Part shown: one piece after another, positions 10,966-22,491 of the stretch
Layout: each line of letters starts with the position of its first letter
Numbering within the stretch: position 1 is the first letter of the stretch
Assembly (NCBI RefSeq): GCF_004402045.1
Contig: NZ_SOMG01000023.1
Span: 310,001 to 374,000 of the forward strand
From: Lelliottia nimipressuralis
Lineage (GTDB): Bacteria; Pseudomonadota; Gammaproteobacteria; Enterobacterales; Enterobacteriaceae
Direction: 5' to 3'
Length of the DNA: 64,000 bases
Notes under the pieces: generated by a model
Seen by the model: the letters and a program-made list of their open reading frames with translations, nothing else
What the model was told of the DNA's origin: nothing
Database searches by the model: none
Position numbers and translations under genes: made by a program

Positions 10966-11814
10966 TCAGGAGGCAACGGCCTCGCCTTCTCCTAAGTCCA
11001 GCTGTCGGTTGGACGGCTGAATAAAGTAAGCTTTATCTTCCCAGCGTAAGCAGGTTAACTCCCCGCCCCAGCAGCATCCGGTATCAAGACCGTAGATCCC
11101 TTCCGGTGTCCCTTTTCCTTCCAGTGCAGCCCAGTGACCAAATACCACGCTGTACTCGCTTGTCACCGGCCCCGGAATAGCAAACCACGGTTTGAGCGGG
11201 GCGGGCGCGCTTTCCGGTGTCTCTTTGGAATACATGTCCAGCTGTCCGTTCGGAAAGCAGAAACGCATGCGGGTGAAGGCGTTGGTGATAAAACGCAGAC
11301 GAGCCAGACCGCTGAGCTCCTCGCTCCAGTGGTTTGGCATATCGCCATACATGGCATCAAGGAAGAAAGGATACGAGTCGCTCGCTAACACCGCCTCTAC
11401 GTCACGCGCGCAGGTTTTCGCCGTCTCAAGATCCCACTGCGGGGTAATCCCGGCATGCGCCATGACCAGCTTTTTCTCTTCGTCGATCTGCAGAAGTGGC
11501 TGACGGCGCAGCCAGTTGATCAGCTCGTCGGCGTCCGGCGCATCCAGCAGTGGGGTGAGGCGATCTTTAGGTTTGTTACGGCTGATCCCGGCGAAAACCG
11601 CCAGCAGATGCAGATCGTGATTGCCCAGGACCATGCGTACGCTGTCGCCCAGCGATTTGACGAAACGTAATACTTCAAGAGAGCCGGGGCCACGCGCGAC
11701 TAAATCGCCCGTCAGCCAGAGCGTGTCCTGTCCTGGCGTAAAGTCGACCTGCTTTAATAATGCGATCAGTTCATCGTAGCAACCGTGAACGTCGCCAATC
11801 AGATATGTAGACAT
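10966..11814 (-). CDS. apaH: Diadenosine tetraphosphatase ApaH
   Basis: 282 residues. It cleaves Ap4A symmetrically to two ADP; recent work on the family also gives it RNA cap-removal (NpnN decapping) activity. The metallophosphatase motifs are in order: [10 protein letters not shown] (Asp8, His10), [10 protein letters not shown] and GNHDLH, with a further metal-ligand histidine at VMAHAGI and VFGHWA. The start used ([11 protein letters not shown]) is the family start; a longer upstream frame would run into apaG. apaG ends 4 bases before it. It is the last gene of the lptD-surA-pdxA-rsmA-apaG-apaH operon. Confidence 0.97.
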   Translation of the reverse strand: MSTYLIGDVHGCYDELIALLKQVDFTPGQDTLWLTGDLVARGPGSLEVLRFVKSLGDSVRMVLGNHDLHLLAVFAGISRNKPKDRLTPLLDAPDADELINWLRRQPLLQIDEEKKLVMAHAGITPQWDLETAKTCARDVEAVLASDSYPFFLDAMYGDMPNHWSEELSGLARLRFITNAFTRMRFCFPNGQLDMYSKETPESAPAPLKPWFAIPGPVTSEYSVVFGHWAALEGKGTPEGIYGLDTGCCWGGELTCLRWEDKAYFIQPSNRQLDLGEGEAVAS

Positions 11815-11818
11815 TAGA

Positions 11819-12196
11819 TTAATGAATGAGTGTTGTAACGGCGAGACGGAACACAGGAATGGCAACGCGGAAACTATTGCCATCGACGTCGACCATTTCA
11901 TAATGGCCTTGCATGGTACCCATTGGCGTTTCAATAACCGCGCCGCTGGTATATTGGAACTCTTCTCCAGGATCGATGTGGGGCTGCTCACCGACCACAC
12001 CTTCACCCTGTACTTCGATTTCACGGCCATTGCCGTTAGTAATAAGCCAGTAACGCCCAAGCAGCTGCACAGGCATCCGCCCCAGGTTGCGAATGGTCAC
12101 GGTGTAAGCAAAGACAAAACGTTCTTCATCCGGTGAGGATTGCGATTCAACATAGACGCTTTGTACATGGACACATACGCGGGGCGAATCAATCAT
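11819..12196 (-). CDS. apaG: ApaG (CorD) protein, Co2+/Mg2+ efflux-associated
   Basis: 125 residues, the E. coli length. It has a single ApaG domain of fibronectin type III-like fold, with the conserved core [23 protein letters not shown] and [22 protein letters not shown] (split here for display), then [11 protein letters not shown]. The molecular role is unsettled; mutants in Salmonella (corD) show altered Co2+ resistance and Mg2+ efflux. It sits between rsmA (3-base gap) and apaH (4-base gap), tightly packed in the operon. Confidence 0.95.
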   Translation of the reverse strand: MIDSPRVCVHVQSVYVESQSSPDEERFVFAYTVTIRNLGRMPVQLLGRYWLITNGNGREIEVQGEGVVGEQPHIDPGEEFQYTSGAVIETPMGTMQGHYEMVDVDGNSFRVAIPVFRLAVTTLIH

Positions 12197-12199
12197 GGC

Positions 12200-13021
12200 T
12201 TAACTCTCCTTCGGCGGCGCATTTTCGCTGATGTAATTAGCCAGCTTGCAGTACTGCTCTACGGAAATGTTCTCCGCACGCATTGCCGGGTCGATTCCAA
12301 GCTCAGCTAACACCTCAACGGTGAACGAATTGCTCAGGCTGTTACGGATCGTTTTTCGGCGCTGGTTAAAGGCTTCCGTGGTGACGCGGCTCAGTACACG
12401 CAGATCTTTCACCGGGTACGGTTTCGTTTTGTGCGGTACCAGGCGTACAACCGCAGAATCCACTTTCGGTGGCGGCGTAAAGGCGGATGGCGGAACTTCG
12501 AGTACCGGAATCACGTTGCAGTAATATTGTGCCATCACGCTTAAACGACCATACGCTTTACTATTAGGGCCTGCAACCAGACGGTTAACAACCTCTTTTT
12601 GCAACATGAAGTGCATGTCGGCAATGGCATCAGTATAGCTAAACAGATGGAACATCAGCGGCGTGGAGATATTGTACGGCAGGTTACCGAACACGCGCAG
12701 CGGCTGGCCCATTTTCTCTGACAGCTCGCCAAAGTTCATGGTCATCGCATCCTGCTGATAGATAGTCAGCTTCGGCCCGAGGAACGGGTGCGTTTGCAGG
12801 CGTGCGGCCAGATCGCGGTCAAGTTCGATTACGGTCAGTTCGTCAAGACGCTCGCCGACCGGCTCGGTCAGTGCAGCAAGACCCGGGCCGATTTCGACCA
12901 TAGCCTGCCCTTTCTGCGGATTAATGGCAGACACGATGCTTTCGATCACGAACTGATCGTTGAGGAAGTTTTGCCCGAAGCGTTTACGGGCTAAGTGGCC
13001 CTGATGGACTCGATTAGTCAT
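12200..13021 (-). CDS. rsmA: 16S rRNA dimethyladenosine transferase RsmA (KsgA)
   Basis: 273 residues, the E. coli length. It dimethylates A1518 and A1519 of 16S rRNA late in 30S assembly; its loss gives kasugamycin resistance. The SAM-binding motif [11 protein letters not shown] is near residue 42 and the catalytic NLPYNIS motif near residue 113. The C-terminal helical domain includes [13 protein letters not shown]. The start ATG overlaps the pdxA stop by 4 bases (13018-13021), the usual coupling. Confidence 0.98.
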   Translation of the reverse strand: MTNRVHQGHLARKRFGQNFLNDQFVIESIVSAINPQKGQAMVEIGPGLAALTEPVGERLDELTVIELDRDLAARLQTHPFLGPKLTIYQQDAMTMNFGELSEKMGQPLRVFGNLPYNISTPLMFHLFSYTDAIADMHFMLQKEVVNRLVAGPNSKAYGRLSVMAQYYCNVIPVLEVPPSAFTPPPKVDSAVVRLVPHKTKPYPVKDLRVLSRVTTEAFNQRRKTIRNSLSNSFTVEVLAELGIDPAMRAENISVEQYCKLANYISENAPPKES

Positions 13022-14004
13022 TGAGTATTAACAATCATTTTGATGGCGAGATTAAGCGCCGTAATAAAACTGCCGACATCCGCTTTCCCCTGGCCTGCCA
13101 GATCCAGCGCAGTACCGTGGTCAACGGACGTTCGAATAAAAGGTAAACCGAGGGTGATATTCACCCCGCGGCCAAAGCCCTGGTATTTTAGCACGGGCAG
13201 GCCCTGATCGTGGTACATCGCGAGCACGGCGTCGGCATTATCCAGGTATTTCGGCTGGAAAAGGGTATCTGCAGGCAGCGGCCCGCTTAAGTGCATCCCT
13301 TTTGCGCGCATCTCTTCAAGTACCGGAATAATGGTATCGATCTCTTCGGTTCCCATATGCCCGCCTTCGCCAGCGTGCGGATTCAGGCCGCAAACCAGAA
13401 CGTGCGGCTGCTTGATGCCGAATTTAGTTTGCAGGTCATGATGCAGGATCCCGATGATCTCCCGCAGCAGTTCCGGGGTGATGGCATCCGGAATGGCCTT
13501 AATGGGCAGATGGGTTGTCACCAGAGCAACGCGCATCTCTTCCGTCGCCAGCATCATCACCACTTTCGGGCTGCGCGAGCGTTCTTCAAAGAACTCCGTG
13601 TGCCCGGTAAACGGAATACCGGCTTCGTTAATCACACCTTTGTGTACGGGGCCGGTGATCAAAGCGGCGAACTCACCGTTCAGGCAGCCGTCGCAGGCGC
13701 GCGCCAGCGTATCAACGACGTAATGACCGTTTTCCGTGCTGAGCTGGCCCGGAATGACAGGCGTACGAAGGGGAACAGAGAGAAGCGTGAGCGTACCGGC
13801 TTGCTGCGGTGCAGGCTGTTGACCTTCAACGTAAGGGATGAGCGTTAAAGGCAGACCGAGCAGCGTGGCCCGGTTTTGTAACAGTGTTGCATCAGCGCAG
13901 ACGACCAGTTCTACCGGCCAGCTGCGCTGGGCAAGCTGGACAACGAGATCAGGTCCAATCCCGGCGGGTTCGCCGGGAGTGATAACAACACGATGTTGTT
14001 TCAT
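13018..14004 (-). CDS. pdxA: 4-hydroxythreonine-4-phosphate dehydrogenase PdxA
   Basis: 328 residues (E. coli 329). It oxidises 4-phosphohydroxy-threonine with NAD(P)+ in the DXP-dependent pyridoxal phosphate pathway. Conserved segments are [12 protein letters not shown] at the N-terminus, the metal-binding histidine regions [22 protein letters not shown] and [13 protein letters not shown], and [11 protein letters not shown] near the end. The start at 14004 (MKQHRVV) overlaps the surA stop by one base; a longer frame lies inside surA. It has a four-base overlap with rsmA. Confidence 0.97.
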   Translation of the reverse strand: MKQHRVVITPGEPAGIGPDLVVQLAQRSWPVELVVCADATLLQNRATLLGLPLTLIPYVEGQQPAPQQAGTLTLLSVPLRTPVIPGQLSTENGHYVVDTLARACDGCLNGEFAALITGPVHKGVINEAGIPFTGHTEFFEERSRSPKVVMMLATEEMRVALVTTHLPIKAIPDAITPELLREIIGILHHDLQTKFGIKQPHVLVCGLNPHAGEGGHMGTEEIDTIIPVLEEMRAKGMHLSGPLPADTLFQPKYLDNADAVLAMYHDQGLPVLKYQGFGRGVNITLGLPFIRTSVDHGTALDLAGQGKADVGSFITALNLAIKMIVNTQ

Positions 14005-15290
14005 TAGTTGCTCAGGACTTTCACGTAAGCGCTGGCGCGTTGTTCCTGCATCCACGTTGCCGCTTCTTCAGAGAACTTACGGTTAAACAGCATACGGTAG
14101 GCTCTGTCTTTCTGCGCCGCATCGGTTTTATCAACGTTACGGGTGTCCATCAGTTCAATCAGATGCCAGCCAAACGAAGAGTGTACCGGCGCACTGAGTT
14201 GGCCTTTGTTCAGCTTCATCAATGCATCGCGGAATGCCGGATCGTAAATATCTGCCGCTGCCCAGCCCAGATCGCCGCCCTGGTTAGCAGAGCCTGGATC
14301 CTGAGAGAACTCTTTTGCTGCATTTGCGAACGAGGTTTTACCGCTCTTAATGTCAGCAGCAATCTGTTCCAGCTTCGCCCGCGCCTGATCGTCAGTCATG
14401 ATCGGTGACGGTTTCAGAAGGATGTGGCGAGCGTGAACTTCGGTGACGGAAATATTCTGGCTCTGACCGCGCAGATCGTTCACTTTCAGAATGTGGAAGC
14501 CCACACCTGAACGGATTGGACCGACGATATCGCCTTTCTTGGCCGTACTCAGTGCCTGAGCGAAGATGGATGGCAGTTCCTGAATACGTCCCCAGCCCAT
14601 CTGGCCGCCTTTCAGCGCCTGTTGGTCCGCGGAGTAGGTGATAGCCAGCTTGCCAAAGTCGCCGCCGTTGCGCGCTTGTTCAACGATAGAACGCGCCTGG
14701 CTTTCTGCTTCCGCAGCCTGGTCGGACGTTGGGTTCTCTGGCAGCGGGATCAGAATGTGGCTCAGATTCAGCTCAGTGCTGGCATCGTTCTGGTTACCCA
14801 CCTGTTTTGCCAGCGCCTCCACTTCCTGAGGCAGGATAGTCACGCGACGGCGTACTTCGTTGTTACGTACTTCCGAAATCAGCATCTCTTTACGGATCTG
14901 GTTACGGTAGGTGGCGTAGCTGATGCCGTCATAGGCCAGACGGCTGCGCATCTGGTCTAAAGACATATTGTTCTGCTTCGCGATGTTAGCGATCGCCTGA
15001 TCGAGCTGCTCGTCAGTGACCTTCACACCCATTTTCTGCCCCATCTGGAGAACGATCTGATCCATGATCAGACGCTCCAGGATCTGGTGGCGCAGCGTGG
15101 CGTCATCCGGAAGCTGCTGACCTGCTTCGCCCGAATTGAGCTTCACCGATTTCATCAGACCGTCAACGTCACTTTCGAGCACGACGCCGTTGTTAACCAC
15201 AGCAGCGACTTTATCAACAACCTGGGGGGCCGCGAAGCTGGTATTCGCAACCATAGCGACACCGAGCAGCAGCGTTTTCCAGTTCTTCAT
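14004..15290 (-). CDS. surA: Periplasmic chaperone and prolyl isomerase SurA
   Basis: 428 residues, the E. coli length. A signal peptide ([20 protein letters not shown], cut after residue 20) sends it to the periplasm. There it escorts outer-membrane proteins, including LptD, to the Bam complex. An N-terminal chaperone domain is followed by two parvulin domains: the first around [12 protein letters not shown], the second around [12 protein letters not shown], and then the C-terminal helix. lptD, a known client, is 53 bases upstream in the same operon. Confidence 0.98.
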   Translation of the reverse strand: MKNWKTLLLGVAMVANTSFAAPQVVDKVAAVVNNGVVLESDVDGLMKSVKLNSGEAGQQLPDDATLRHQILERLIMDQIVLQMGQKMGVKVTDEQLDQAIANIAKQNNMSLDQMRSRLAYDGISYATYRNQIRKEMLISEVRNNEVRRRVTILPQEVEALAKQVGNQNDASTELNLSHILIPLPENPTSDQAAEAESQARSIVEQARNGGDFGKLAITYSADQQALKGGQMGWGRIQELPSIFAQALSTAKKGDIVGPIRSGVGFHILKVNDLRGQSQNISVTEVHARHILLKPSPIMTDDQARAKLEQIAADIKSGKTSFANAAKEFSQDPGSANQGGDLGWAAADIYDPAFRDALMKLNKGQLSAPVHSSFGWHLIELMDTRNVDKTDAAQKDRAYRMLFNRKFSEEAATWMQEQRASAYVKVLSN

Positions 15291-15343
15291 ACTTTTTCCA
15301 TTTCAATTAACCGCAAAGCGGATTACGTTGCAAATCAAGCACA

Positions 15344-17701
15344 TTACAAGGAGCTACGGTACGGCAGAATGTTCGAGCGCAGCATTTTCTGCGTACCCAG
15401 ACCGTAGTTGGAACTCAGGCCGCGTAACTCGAAGTTAAAGCCAATCACGTTATCGTATTTGCTCTGATTGTTGTTGGTATCCCAGCCGTTAAGCTTACGT
15501 TCGTAACCGACGCGCAGCGCGTAACAGCAGGAGTTATATTGCAGGCCTACCATCTGGTCAGCTGCTTTACTGGTGTTGGTGTCAAAGTAGTAAGCCCCTA
15601 CGATTGACCAACGGTCGGCGATTGGCCAACTCGCTGCGCCACCCACCTGAGAAATACCGTCTTTATACTGTTCTCCAGTGCCATAGTTTGGCAATGTGGC
15701 CTGAATATATTCCGGGCTGGCATAACGATAGGTAAACTGCACCATACGATCTTCATCCCGGCGATATTCAATGGCCGCTGTGCTGTTGGCAATATTGTCG
15801 AGACGGGTGTCATACTGAACGCCGCCACGCAGGCCCCAACGATCGGTCATACGCCAGTATGTATCGCCAGCCCAAATCAGCGAACCTGTCTTGTTATCTT
15901 TCTCCCACTTAATATTGTCATCGCCAGTGCGTGACTCGGTGAAGTAGTAGATTTGACCAACAGAAACGTTAAAACGTTCAACGGCAGCATCATCATAAAC
16001 GCGTGATGTGACCCCGGTCGTTAGCTGGTTCGCTGATGCGATGCGGTCAAGGCCACCGTAGGTACGGTCGCGGAACAGGCCGCTATAGTCAGACTGCAGT
16101 AAAGAGGAGTCGTAGTTATTGATGTTGCTCTGATCGCGATAAGGCACGTACAGATACTGCATACGTGGCTCCAGCGTCTGGGTATAGCCATCCGCCAGAA
16201 GACCCATATTGCGTTCGAAGATCAGCTTACCGTCCATTTTGAACTGCGGAAGCGTACGGTTTACAGATTCTTCCAGGTGACCGGTATTGTTCGGATTTGC
16301 GTTGTAATCATCAATGTTTTTCTGCTGATAGTGCGTCGCCATCAGCTTGGCTTCAGTGTTCAGGCTCGCCCAGTCGTTAGACCATGGCAAGTTGATGACG
16401 GGCTCCAGGTGAACACGGGTTGCTTCCGGCATAGTGGAATTCGTGTTTACAAAATGCACGGCCTGGCCATAAATACGGGTATCGAATGGACCTACGTCAT
16501 TTTGGTACCAGTTAACGTCCAACTGAGGTTCAGCACCATAGGTACTCGCCGTCTGGCTGGAGAACACCTGGAACTGCTTGCTTGTTACCGTCGCATCGAA
16601 GTTCTGCACCGCATAGCCAGCGCTGAAGATCTGCGTGGCATAACCATCAGTACTCGAACCGTATTTTGATGAGAAATCGTTGAAGTAGCTCGGGTCACTG
16701 ACCTTGGTGTAGTTGACGTTGAAACGCCAGACCTGATCCATCACCCCGGAATGCTGCCAGAAATACATCCAGCGGTGTTTATTGCCTTCGGTCGGATGCT
16801 CGTCCTGGAAGACTTTATCCGACGGCAGGTAATCCAACTCCATCAGACCTGCGCCAGCATGTGTCAGATAGCGGAATTCGTTTTCCCACATGATGTTGCC
16901 GCGCTTATGGATATAGTGCGGCGTGATCGTCGCATCCATGTTTGGCGCGATGTTCCAGTAATACGGCAGGTAGAACTCAAAATAGTTCGTGGTGCTGTAT
17001 TTGGCATTCGGGATCAGGAAGCCGGAACGACGTTTGTCACCTACGGGAAGCTGCAGATAAGGGCTATAGAAAATAGGTACAGGACCGAGCTTAAAGCGGG
17101 CGTTCCAGATCTCCGCGACCTGCTCCTCGCGGTCATGGATCACTTCGCTGCCCACTACGCTCCAGGTATTTGAACCCGGCAGACACGACGTGAACGTGCC
17201 ATTTTCCAGGATCGTATAGCGGTTTTCACCACGCTGTTTCATCAGGTCTGCGTCACCGCGCCCCTGGCGACCCACCATCTGGTAATCACCTTTCCAGACG
17301 TTAGTATCTTTAGTATTCAGGTTTGACCAGGCTTTCGGACCTTTCAGGATGACCTGATTGTCGTCATAGTGCACATTACCCAGCGCATCCACCGTTCGTA
17401 CCGGCTCGGCCGCACCTTCCGGCTGCTTCTGGTGCAACTGCACTTCATCTGCCTGCAGGCGGCTATTGCCCTGGTTAATATCCACATTGCCCGTAAACGT
17501 GGCATTGTCAGGATAGGTACCTTTAGAACTGTCTGCAGTAATGGTTACCGGCAAGTTATTTGTATCGCCACTCACCAGTGGGCGATTATAACTTGGGACG
17601 CCAAGCATACACTGCGAGGCGAGATCGGCCGCCAGCCCCTGTTGACTGTACAGGGCGGTGCCAATCATTGTGGCCAGGAGGGTGGGGATACGTTTTTTCA
17701 T
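15344..17701 (-). CDS. lptD: LPS-assembly outer-membrane protein LptD
   Basis: 785 residues (E. coli 784). The beta-barrel of the LptDE complex that inserts lipopolysaccharide into the outer leaflet. A signal peptide ends after about residue 24. The N-terminal OstA-like jellyroll ([11 protein letters not shown] to about 200) is followed by the barrel. The disulfide cysteines are present: Cys31 just after the signal, one in TSCLPGSN near 173, and the pair NSCCYALR near 725. It is the first gene of the operon, divergent from djlA. Confidence 0.98.
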   Translation of the reverse strand: MKKRIPTLLATMIGTALYSQQGLAADLASQCMLGVPSYNRPLVSGDTNNLPVTITADSSKGTYPDNATFTGNVDINQGNSRLQADEVQLHQKQPEGAAEPVRTVDALGNVHYDDNQVILKGPKAWSNLNTKDTNVWKGDYQMVGRQGRGDADLMKQRGENRYTILENGTFTSCLPGSNTWSVVGSEVIHDREEQVAEIWNARFKLGPVPIFYSPYLQLPVGDKRRSGFLIPNAKYSTTNYFEFYLPYYWNIAPNMDATITPHYIHKRGNIMWENEFRYLTHAGAGLMELDYLPSDKVFQDEHPTEGNKHRWMYFWQHSGVMDQVWRFNVNYTKVSDPSYFNDFSSKYGSSTDGYATQIFSAGYAVQNFDATVTSKQFQVFSSQTASTYGAEPQLDVNWYQNDVGPFDTRIYGQAVHFVNTNSTMPEATRVHLEPVINLPWSNDWASLNTEAKLMATHYQQKNIDDYNANPNNTGHLEESVNRTLPQFKMDGKLIFERNMGLLADGYTQTLEPRMQYLYVPYRDQSNINNYDSSLLQSDYSGLFRDRTYGGLDRIASANQLTTGVTSRVYDDAAVERFNVSVGQIYYFTESRTGDDNIKWEKDNKTGSLIWAGDTYWRMTDRWGLRGGVQYDTRLDNIANSTAAIEYRRDEDRMVQFTYRYASPEYIQATLPNYGTGEQYKDGISQVGGAASWPIADRWSIVGAYYFDTNTSKAADQMVGLQYNSCCYALRVGYERKLNGWDTNNNQSKYDNVIGFNFELRGLSSNYGLGTQKMLRSNILPYRSSL

Positions 17702-17940
17702 ACGTTGTATTTTATTGTTCCGTCATCAGTGGCTACGGCTTACAAACGCTCAGAGACTATCTTACTCATCTGCGCAGTACCAGCGTTAATCCTGCCCGTT
17801 TGCGTGCCAGAGTGTTAGGCTCGCTATCGAATGACGAGTATGATAAAGCAAATTATAGGCGATGTCCTTCAATTGACCGTGACTTGAACACAGTGATGAT
17901 GACGTTGCGTCGGCCAGGAATATGACTATCCGGGGAGTAT
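17702..17940. promoter_or_regulatory. Divergent lptD/djlA control region
   Basis: 239 bases between the two divergent starts. On the minus strand TATAAT (plus-strand ATTATA at 17852-17857) is a candidate -10 for lptD, about 150 bases before its ATG, but no good -35 pairs with it. No clear sigma-E type site (GGAACTT with TCAAA) was found, although lptD is under sigma E in E. coli. No gene is seen. Confidence 0.45.
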
Positions 17941-18756
17941 ATGCAGTATTGGGGTAAAATAATCGGCGTTGCGTTCGCCATCATCATGGGTGCCGGGTTC
18001 TGGGGAATTGTGCTTGGGCTTATTATCGGCCATATGTTTGATAAGGCGCGCAGCCGCAAAATGGCCTGGTTTGCCAATCAGCGCGAGCGTCAGTCCCTCT
18101 TTTTCTCCACCACCTTTGAGGTCATGGGGCATTTAACCAAATCCAAAGGGCGTGTAACAGAAGCCGATATTCAGATTGCCAGCGTCTTTATGGATCGCAT
18201 GAGCCTGCACGGTGACTCCCGTCTGGCAGCGCAAAATGCATTTCGCATCGGTAAATCGGATAACTATCCGCTTCGCGAAAAAATGCGTCAGTTCCGCAGC
18301 ATCTGCTTCGGACGTTTTGATTTAATTCGGATGTTTCTGGAAATTCAGATCCAGGCGGCCTTCGCCGACGGTTCGCTTCATCCCAATGAACGTGATGTGC
18401 TGTACGTCATTGCGGAAGAGCTGGGCATCTCCCGTATGCAGTTCGATCAGTTCCTGCGCATGATGCAGGGCGGCGCGCAGTTTGGCGGTGGCTATCATCA
18501 GCAGTCGTCTGGCGGTACCTGGCAGCAGGCGCAGCGTGGTCCGACGCTGGAAGATGCCTGCAACGTGCTTGGCGTAAAGCCCTCTGACGATCAGACCACG
18601 ATTAAACGTGCCTATCGTAAGCTCATGAGCGAGCATCATCCGGACAAACTGGTCGCGAAAGGCTTACCGCCGGAAATGATGGAGATGGCGAAGCAAAAGG
18701 CGCAGGAAATCCAGAAGGCCTACGAGCTCATTAAAGAGAAGAAAGGTTTCAAATAA
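17941..18756 (+). CDS. djlA: DjlA, membrane-anchored DnaJ-like co-chaperone
   Basis: 271 residues, the E. coli length. A single N-terminal transmembrane segment (residues ~6-30, with several glycines: [16 protein letters not shown]) anchors it in the inner membrane. A central TerB-like helical domain follows, then a Gly/Gln-rich linker ([11 protein letters not shown]). The C-terminal J domain has the HPD tripeptide ([12 protein letters not shown]). It stimulates DnaK, and overexpression induces capsule synthesis through Rcs. A bidirectional terminator separates it from convergent rluA. Confidence 0.97.
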   Translation: MQYWGKIIGVAFAIIMGAGFWGIVLGLIIGHMFDKARSRKMAWFANQRERQSLFFSTTFEVMGHLTKSKGRVTEADIQIASVFMDRMSLHGDSRLAAQNAFRIGKSDNYPLREKMRQFRSICFGRFDLIRMFLEIQIQAAFADGSLHPNERDVLYVIAEELGISRMQFDQFLRMMQGGAQFGGGYHQQSSGGTWQQAQRGPTLEDACNVLGVKPSDDQTTIKRAYRKLMSEHHPDKLVAKGLPPEMMEMAKQKAQEIQKAYELIKEKKGFK

Positions 18757-18761
18757 GAAAA

Positions 18762-18787
18762 AGCCCGACAGCGTCGGGCTTTTTTTT
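18762..18787. terminator. Bidirectional terminator between djlA and rluA
   Basis: Stem AGCCCGAC (18762-18769) and GTCGGGCT (18773-18780) with a 3-base loop. Seven T follow on the plus strand and five A precede it, which gives a U-run on the minus strand. The rluA stop codon (18786-18788) overlaps the plus-strand T-run, so the hairpin lies directly after rluA too. Confidence 0.92.
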
Positions 18788-19445
18788 AGAAGTCCACCGG
18801 GGCTTTAAACGTCATCGTGTTACCGAAGGCCGGATGGGTGATGGTGAGCGTCTGTGCATGAAGCTGCAGACGTGGCGCTAACGCCAGCGCTTCAGGCGGG
18901 GCGTAAAACCGGTCGCCCAGAATCGGATGGCCCAGCGCGAGCATATGCACGCGCAGCTGGTGTGAGCGTCCGGTAATCGGCTTAAGCAGGACGCGCGCGG
19001 TGTTATCCGGCGCGTACTCCAGCACTTCATACTCGGTCTGCGCGGCCTTGCCGGTTTCATAACACACCTTCTGCTTTGGCCGGTTCGGCCAGTCGCAAAT
19101 CAGCGGTAAATCCACCAGACCTTCCGCCTGCGCGGGATGACCCCAGACGCGGGCGACATACTGCTTTTTCGGCTCGCGCTCGCGGAACTGACGTTTTAAT
19201 TCGCGTTCCGCGGCTTTATTCAGCGCCACCACAATCACGCCGCTGGTGGCCATGTCCAGGCGATGGACGGACTCTGCCTGAGGATAATCACGCTGAATAC
19301 GCGTCATCACGCTGTCTTTGTGCTCATCCAGACGCCCCGGCACGGACAACAAGCCGCTGGGCTTATTGACCACCATAATGTGCTCATCCTGATACAGAAT
19401 GACCAGCCAGGGATCCTGCGGCGGATTGTAAGGCTCCATCACCAT
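18786..19445 (-). CDS. rluA: Dual-specificity 23S rRNA/tRNA pseudouridine synthase RluA
   Basis: 219 residues, the E. coli length. It makes pseudouridine 746 in 23S rRNA and 32 in several tRNAs. The catalytic Asp64 is in the motif HRLDMATSG, and GRSHQLRVHMLALGHPILGD is the conserved C-terminal block. The start at 19445 is used for family length; an in-frame ATG two codons later (19439) is also possible. rapA ends 12 bases upstream on the same strand. Confidence 0.96.
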   Translation of the reverse strand: MVMEPYNPPQDPWLVILYQDEHIMVVNKPSGLLSVPGRLDEHKDSVMTRIQRDYPQAESVHRLDMATSGVIVVALNKAAERELKRQFREREPKKQYVARVWGHPAQAEGLVDLPLICDWPNRPKQKVCYETGKAAQTEYEVLEYAPDNTARVLLKPITGRSHQLRVHMLALGHPILGDRFYAPPEALALAPRLQLHAQTLTITHPAFGNTMTFKAPVDF

Positions 19446-19457
19446 CTTGCGCTCCGT

Positions 19458-22364
19458 TTACTGATGCGTCACAACGATAAGACGCAAGGCATCCAGACGC
19501 CAGCTCGCCTGATTCAGGCTTTCCAGCACCTGCTGACGGTTGCTTTCAATCGCCGCCAGCTCGTCGTCACGGATGTTAGGATTGACTGCTTTTAAGGCTT
19601 CCAGACGTGACAGCTCCGCAGACAGTTTCTCGTCGGCTTCACTGCGCGCGGCATCAATTAGCGCTCTGGCTGCTTTTTCAATCTGGGTTTCGCCCAGTTG
19701 CAGAATGGCATGCACATCCTGTTGTACCGCGTTGACCAGTTTACTGCCCGTATGGCGGTTCACCGCGCTCAGCTGTCGGTTGAAGCTCTCGAATTCAACC
19801 TGTCCCGCCAGGTTAGTGCCGTTTTTGTCCAGCAGCAGGCGGACAGGCGTCGGCGGCAGGAAGCGGGTGAGCTGAAGCTGTTTCGGCGCCTGCGCTTCCA
19901 CAACATAAATCAGTTCCACCAGCAGGGTACCCACAGGCAACGCCTTGTTTTTCAACAGGGAGATAGTGCTGCTGCCGGTATCGCCAGACAGGATCAGGTC
20001 CAGGCCGTTGCGGATCAGCGGATGTTCCCAGGTGATGAACTGAGCGTCTTCACGGGACAGCGCCACATCACGCTCGAAGGTGATGGTGCAGCCATCCTCT
20101 GGCAGGCCCGGGAAATCCGGAACCAGCATGTGATCGGACGGGGTCAGGACAATCAGGTTCTCGCCGCGGTCGTCCTGGTTAATGCCAACGATGTCGAACA
20201 GATTCATGGAGAAGCTGATCAGGCTGGTGTCATCATCTTGTTCTTCAATGCTCTCGGCAAGCGCCTGCGCTTTTTCACCGCCGTTGGAGTGGATCTCCAG
20301 CAGGCGATCGCGACCCTGCTCCAGCTGTGCTTTCAGCGCGTCGTGCTTCTCACGGCAGGACTTGATCAGCTCATCGAACCCTTCCGCGTTTTCCGGCGCG
20401 GCCAGGTAGCCGATCAGATCGCCATGCACCTGATCGTAAATCGTGCGGCCCGTCGGGCAGGTATGTTCAAACGCATCCAGACCTTCATGGAACCAGCGAA
20501 CCAGCACGGACTGGGCGGTTTTTTCCAGATAAGGCACGTGGATCTGAATATCATGCGCCTGGCCGATACGATCCAGACGACCGATACGCTGCTCCAGCAG
20601 ATCCGGGTTAAACGGCAGATCGAACATCACCAGGTTGCTGGCGAACTGGAAGTTACGGCCTTCAGAACCGATCTCAGAACACAGCAGAACCTGCGCGCCG
20701 CTGTCCTCTTCCCCGAACCACGCCGCGGCGCGGTCGCGCTCAACGATGGACATGCCTTCGTGGAACACGGCGGCACGAATACCTTCGCGTTCACGCAGGA
20801 CCTGCTCCAGCTGCAGCGCAGTAGCCGCTTTGGCGCAGATCACCAGCACTTTCTGGGCGCGGTGCGCGGTCAGGTAGCCCATCAGCCACTCCACGCGCGG
20901 ATCGAAGTTCCACCAGGTGCCGGTATCACCTTCAAATTCCTGGTAGATTTGTTCCGGGTAGAGCATGTCGCGAGCGCGCTCTTCCTGGGTTTTGCGCGCG
21001 CCCATAATGCCGGAGACTTTAATCGCCGTCTGGTACTGCGTCGGCAGCGGCAGTTTGATGGTGTGCAGTTCGCGTTTCGGGAAGCCTTTCACGCCGTTAC
21101 GGGTGTTACGGAACAGGACGCGGCTGGTGCCGTGGCGGTCCATCAGCATGTCGATAAGCTCTTTACGCGCCGAGTCCGCGTTATCGCCTTCACTGTTGGC
21201 AGCCTGCAGCAGCGGTTCAATATCCTGCTCACCAATCAGATCGCTCAGGGTGTTGAGTTCGTCATTTGAAAGACGTTTGCCCGCCAGCAGCATGGCAACG
21301 GCATCCGCGACCGGACGGTAGTTATTCTGTTCTTCTACAAACTGCTCGAAATCGTGGAAACGATTTGGGTCGAGCAGACGCAGACGGGCGAAGTGGCTCT
21401 CCAGACCCAGCTGCTCCGGCGTTGCGGTCAGCAGCAGGACGCCCGGTACGCGCTCGGCAAGCTGCTCGATAGCCATATATTCGCGGCTCGGCGCGTCTTC
21501 GCTCCACACCAGATGGTGCGCTTCATCGACCACCATCAGGTCCCACTCGGCATCGCACAGATGCTCAAGACGCTGCTTGCTGCGGCGGACGAAGTCCAGG
21601 GAGCAGATCACCAGCTGTTCGGTTTCGAACGGGTTATCGGCGTCATGCTGGGCTTCAGCATAACGTTCGTCGTCAAACAGGGAGAAGCGCAGGTTAAAGC
21701 GGCGCAGCATTTCGACCAGCCACTGGTGCTGCAGGGTTTCAGGAACCACAATCAGCACGCGCTCGGCAGCGCCGGAAAGCAGCTGTTGATGCAGGATCAT
21801 GCCCGCTTCAATGGTTTTACCCAGTCCCACTTCATCAGCCAGCAGCACGCGCGGGGCGTGACGACGGCCCACGTCATGAGCAATATTCAGCTGGTGCGGG
21901 ATCAGACTGGTACGCTGGCCGCGCAGGCCGCTCCACGGCATGCGGTACTGTTCACTCTGAAACTTACGTGCGCGATAGCGCAGGGAGAAGCGATCCATAC
22001 GATCGATTTGCCCGGCAAACAGGCGATCCTGCGGCTTGCTGAATACCAGCTTGCTGTCGAGCAGCACTTCACGCAGGATGACATCGGACTCGTCGGTGTC
22101 CAGGCGAGTCCCAATGTAGGCGAGCAGTCCATTCTCTTCTTTTACGTCTTCAATCTTGAGCTGCCAGCCGTCATGGCTGGTCACGGTGTCACCCGGATTA
22201 AACATTACGCGGGTCACAGGGGAGTCATTGCGAGCGTACAGGCGGTTTTCACCGGTGGCAGGGAAAAGGAGGGTTACCATGCGCGCATCGACTGCAACGA
22301 CGGTTCCTAATCCAAGTTCGCTTTCTGTATCGCTGATCCAGCGTTGACCAAGTGTAAAAGGCAT
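19458..22364 (-). CDS. rapA: RNA polymerase-associated SWI2/SNF2 ATPase RapA (HepA)
   Basis: 968 residues, the E. coli length. A DNA translocase that binds core RNA polymerase and helps to recycle it. The N-terminal ~110 residues form the Tudor-like domains. The ATPase follows with Walker [13 protein letters not shown], the DEAH box [10 protein letters not shown] and the helicase C motifs [14 protein letters not shown] and [11 protein letters not shown]. The remaining ~300 residues are the RapA-specific domains. A 127-base gap separates it from polB upstream; rluA follows after 12 bases. Confidence 0.98.
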   Translation of the reverse strand: MPFTLGQRWISDTESELGLGTVVAVDARMVTLLFPATGENRLYARNDSPVTRVMFNPGDTVTSHDGWQLKIEDVKEENGLLAYIGTRLDTDESDVILREVLLDSKLVFSKPQDRLFAGQIDRMDRFSLRYRARKFQSEQYRMPWSGLRGQRTSLIPHQLNIAHDVGRRHAPRVLLADEVGLGKTIEAGMILHQQLLSGAAERVLIVVPETLQHQWLVEMLRRFNLRFSLFDDERYAEAQHDADNPFETEQLVICSLDFVRRSKQRLEHLCDAEWDLMVVDEAHHLVWSEDAPSREYMAIEQLAERVPGVLLLTATPEQLGLESHFARLRLLDPNRFHDFEQFVEEQNNYRPVADAVAMLLAGKRLSNDELNTLSDLIGEQDIEPLLQAANSEGDNADSARKELIDMLMDRHGTSRVLFRNTRNGVKGFPKRELHTIKLPLPTQYQTAIKVSGIMGARKTQEERARDMLYPEQIYQEFEGDTGTWWNFDPRVEWLMGYLTAHRAQKVLVICAKAATALQLEQVLREREGIRAAVFHEGMSIVERDRAAAWFGEEDSGAQVLLCSEIGSEGRNFQFASNLVMFDLPFNPDLLEQRIGRLDRIGQAHDIQIHVPYLEKTAQSVLVRWFHEGLDAFEHTCPTGRTIYDQVHGDLIGYLAAPENAEGFDELIKSCREKHDALKAQLEQGRDRLLEIHSNGGEKAQALAESIEEQDDDTSLISFSMNLFDIVGINQDDRGENLIVLTPSDHMLVPDFPGLPEDGCTITFERDVALSREDAQFITWEHPLIRNGLDLILSGDTGSSTISLLKNKALPVGTLLVELIYVVEAQAPKQLQLTRFLPPTPVRLLLDKNGTNLAGQVEFESFNRQLSAVNRHTGSKLVNAVQQDVHAILQLGETQIEKAARALIDAARSEADEKLSAELSRLEALKAVNPNIRDDELAAIESNRQQVLESLNQASWRLDALRLIVVTHQ

Positions 22365-22491
22365 AGTTGTTCGGCTCTAATCTTTAATTGCAGGCAATAG
22401 TTCGACCCCGTCAAAAAAGGCGGTCATCGAAAAATGGGTCCGGGAATGGAAAGGGCGCTATGGTACTGGATGGCAGCCATTTCGTCACGCG

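Noticed and set aside
19698..21269. A 523-codon open frame on the plus strand inside rapA
   Set aside because: It is antisense to RapA with an amino-acid composition typical of a codon-bias shadow and no recognisable motif.
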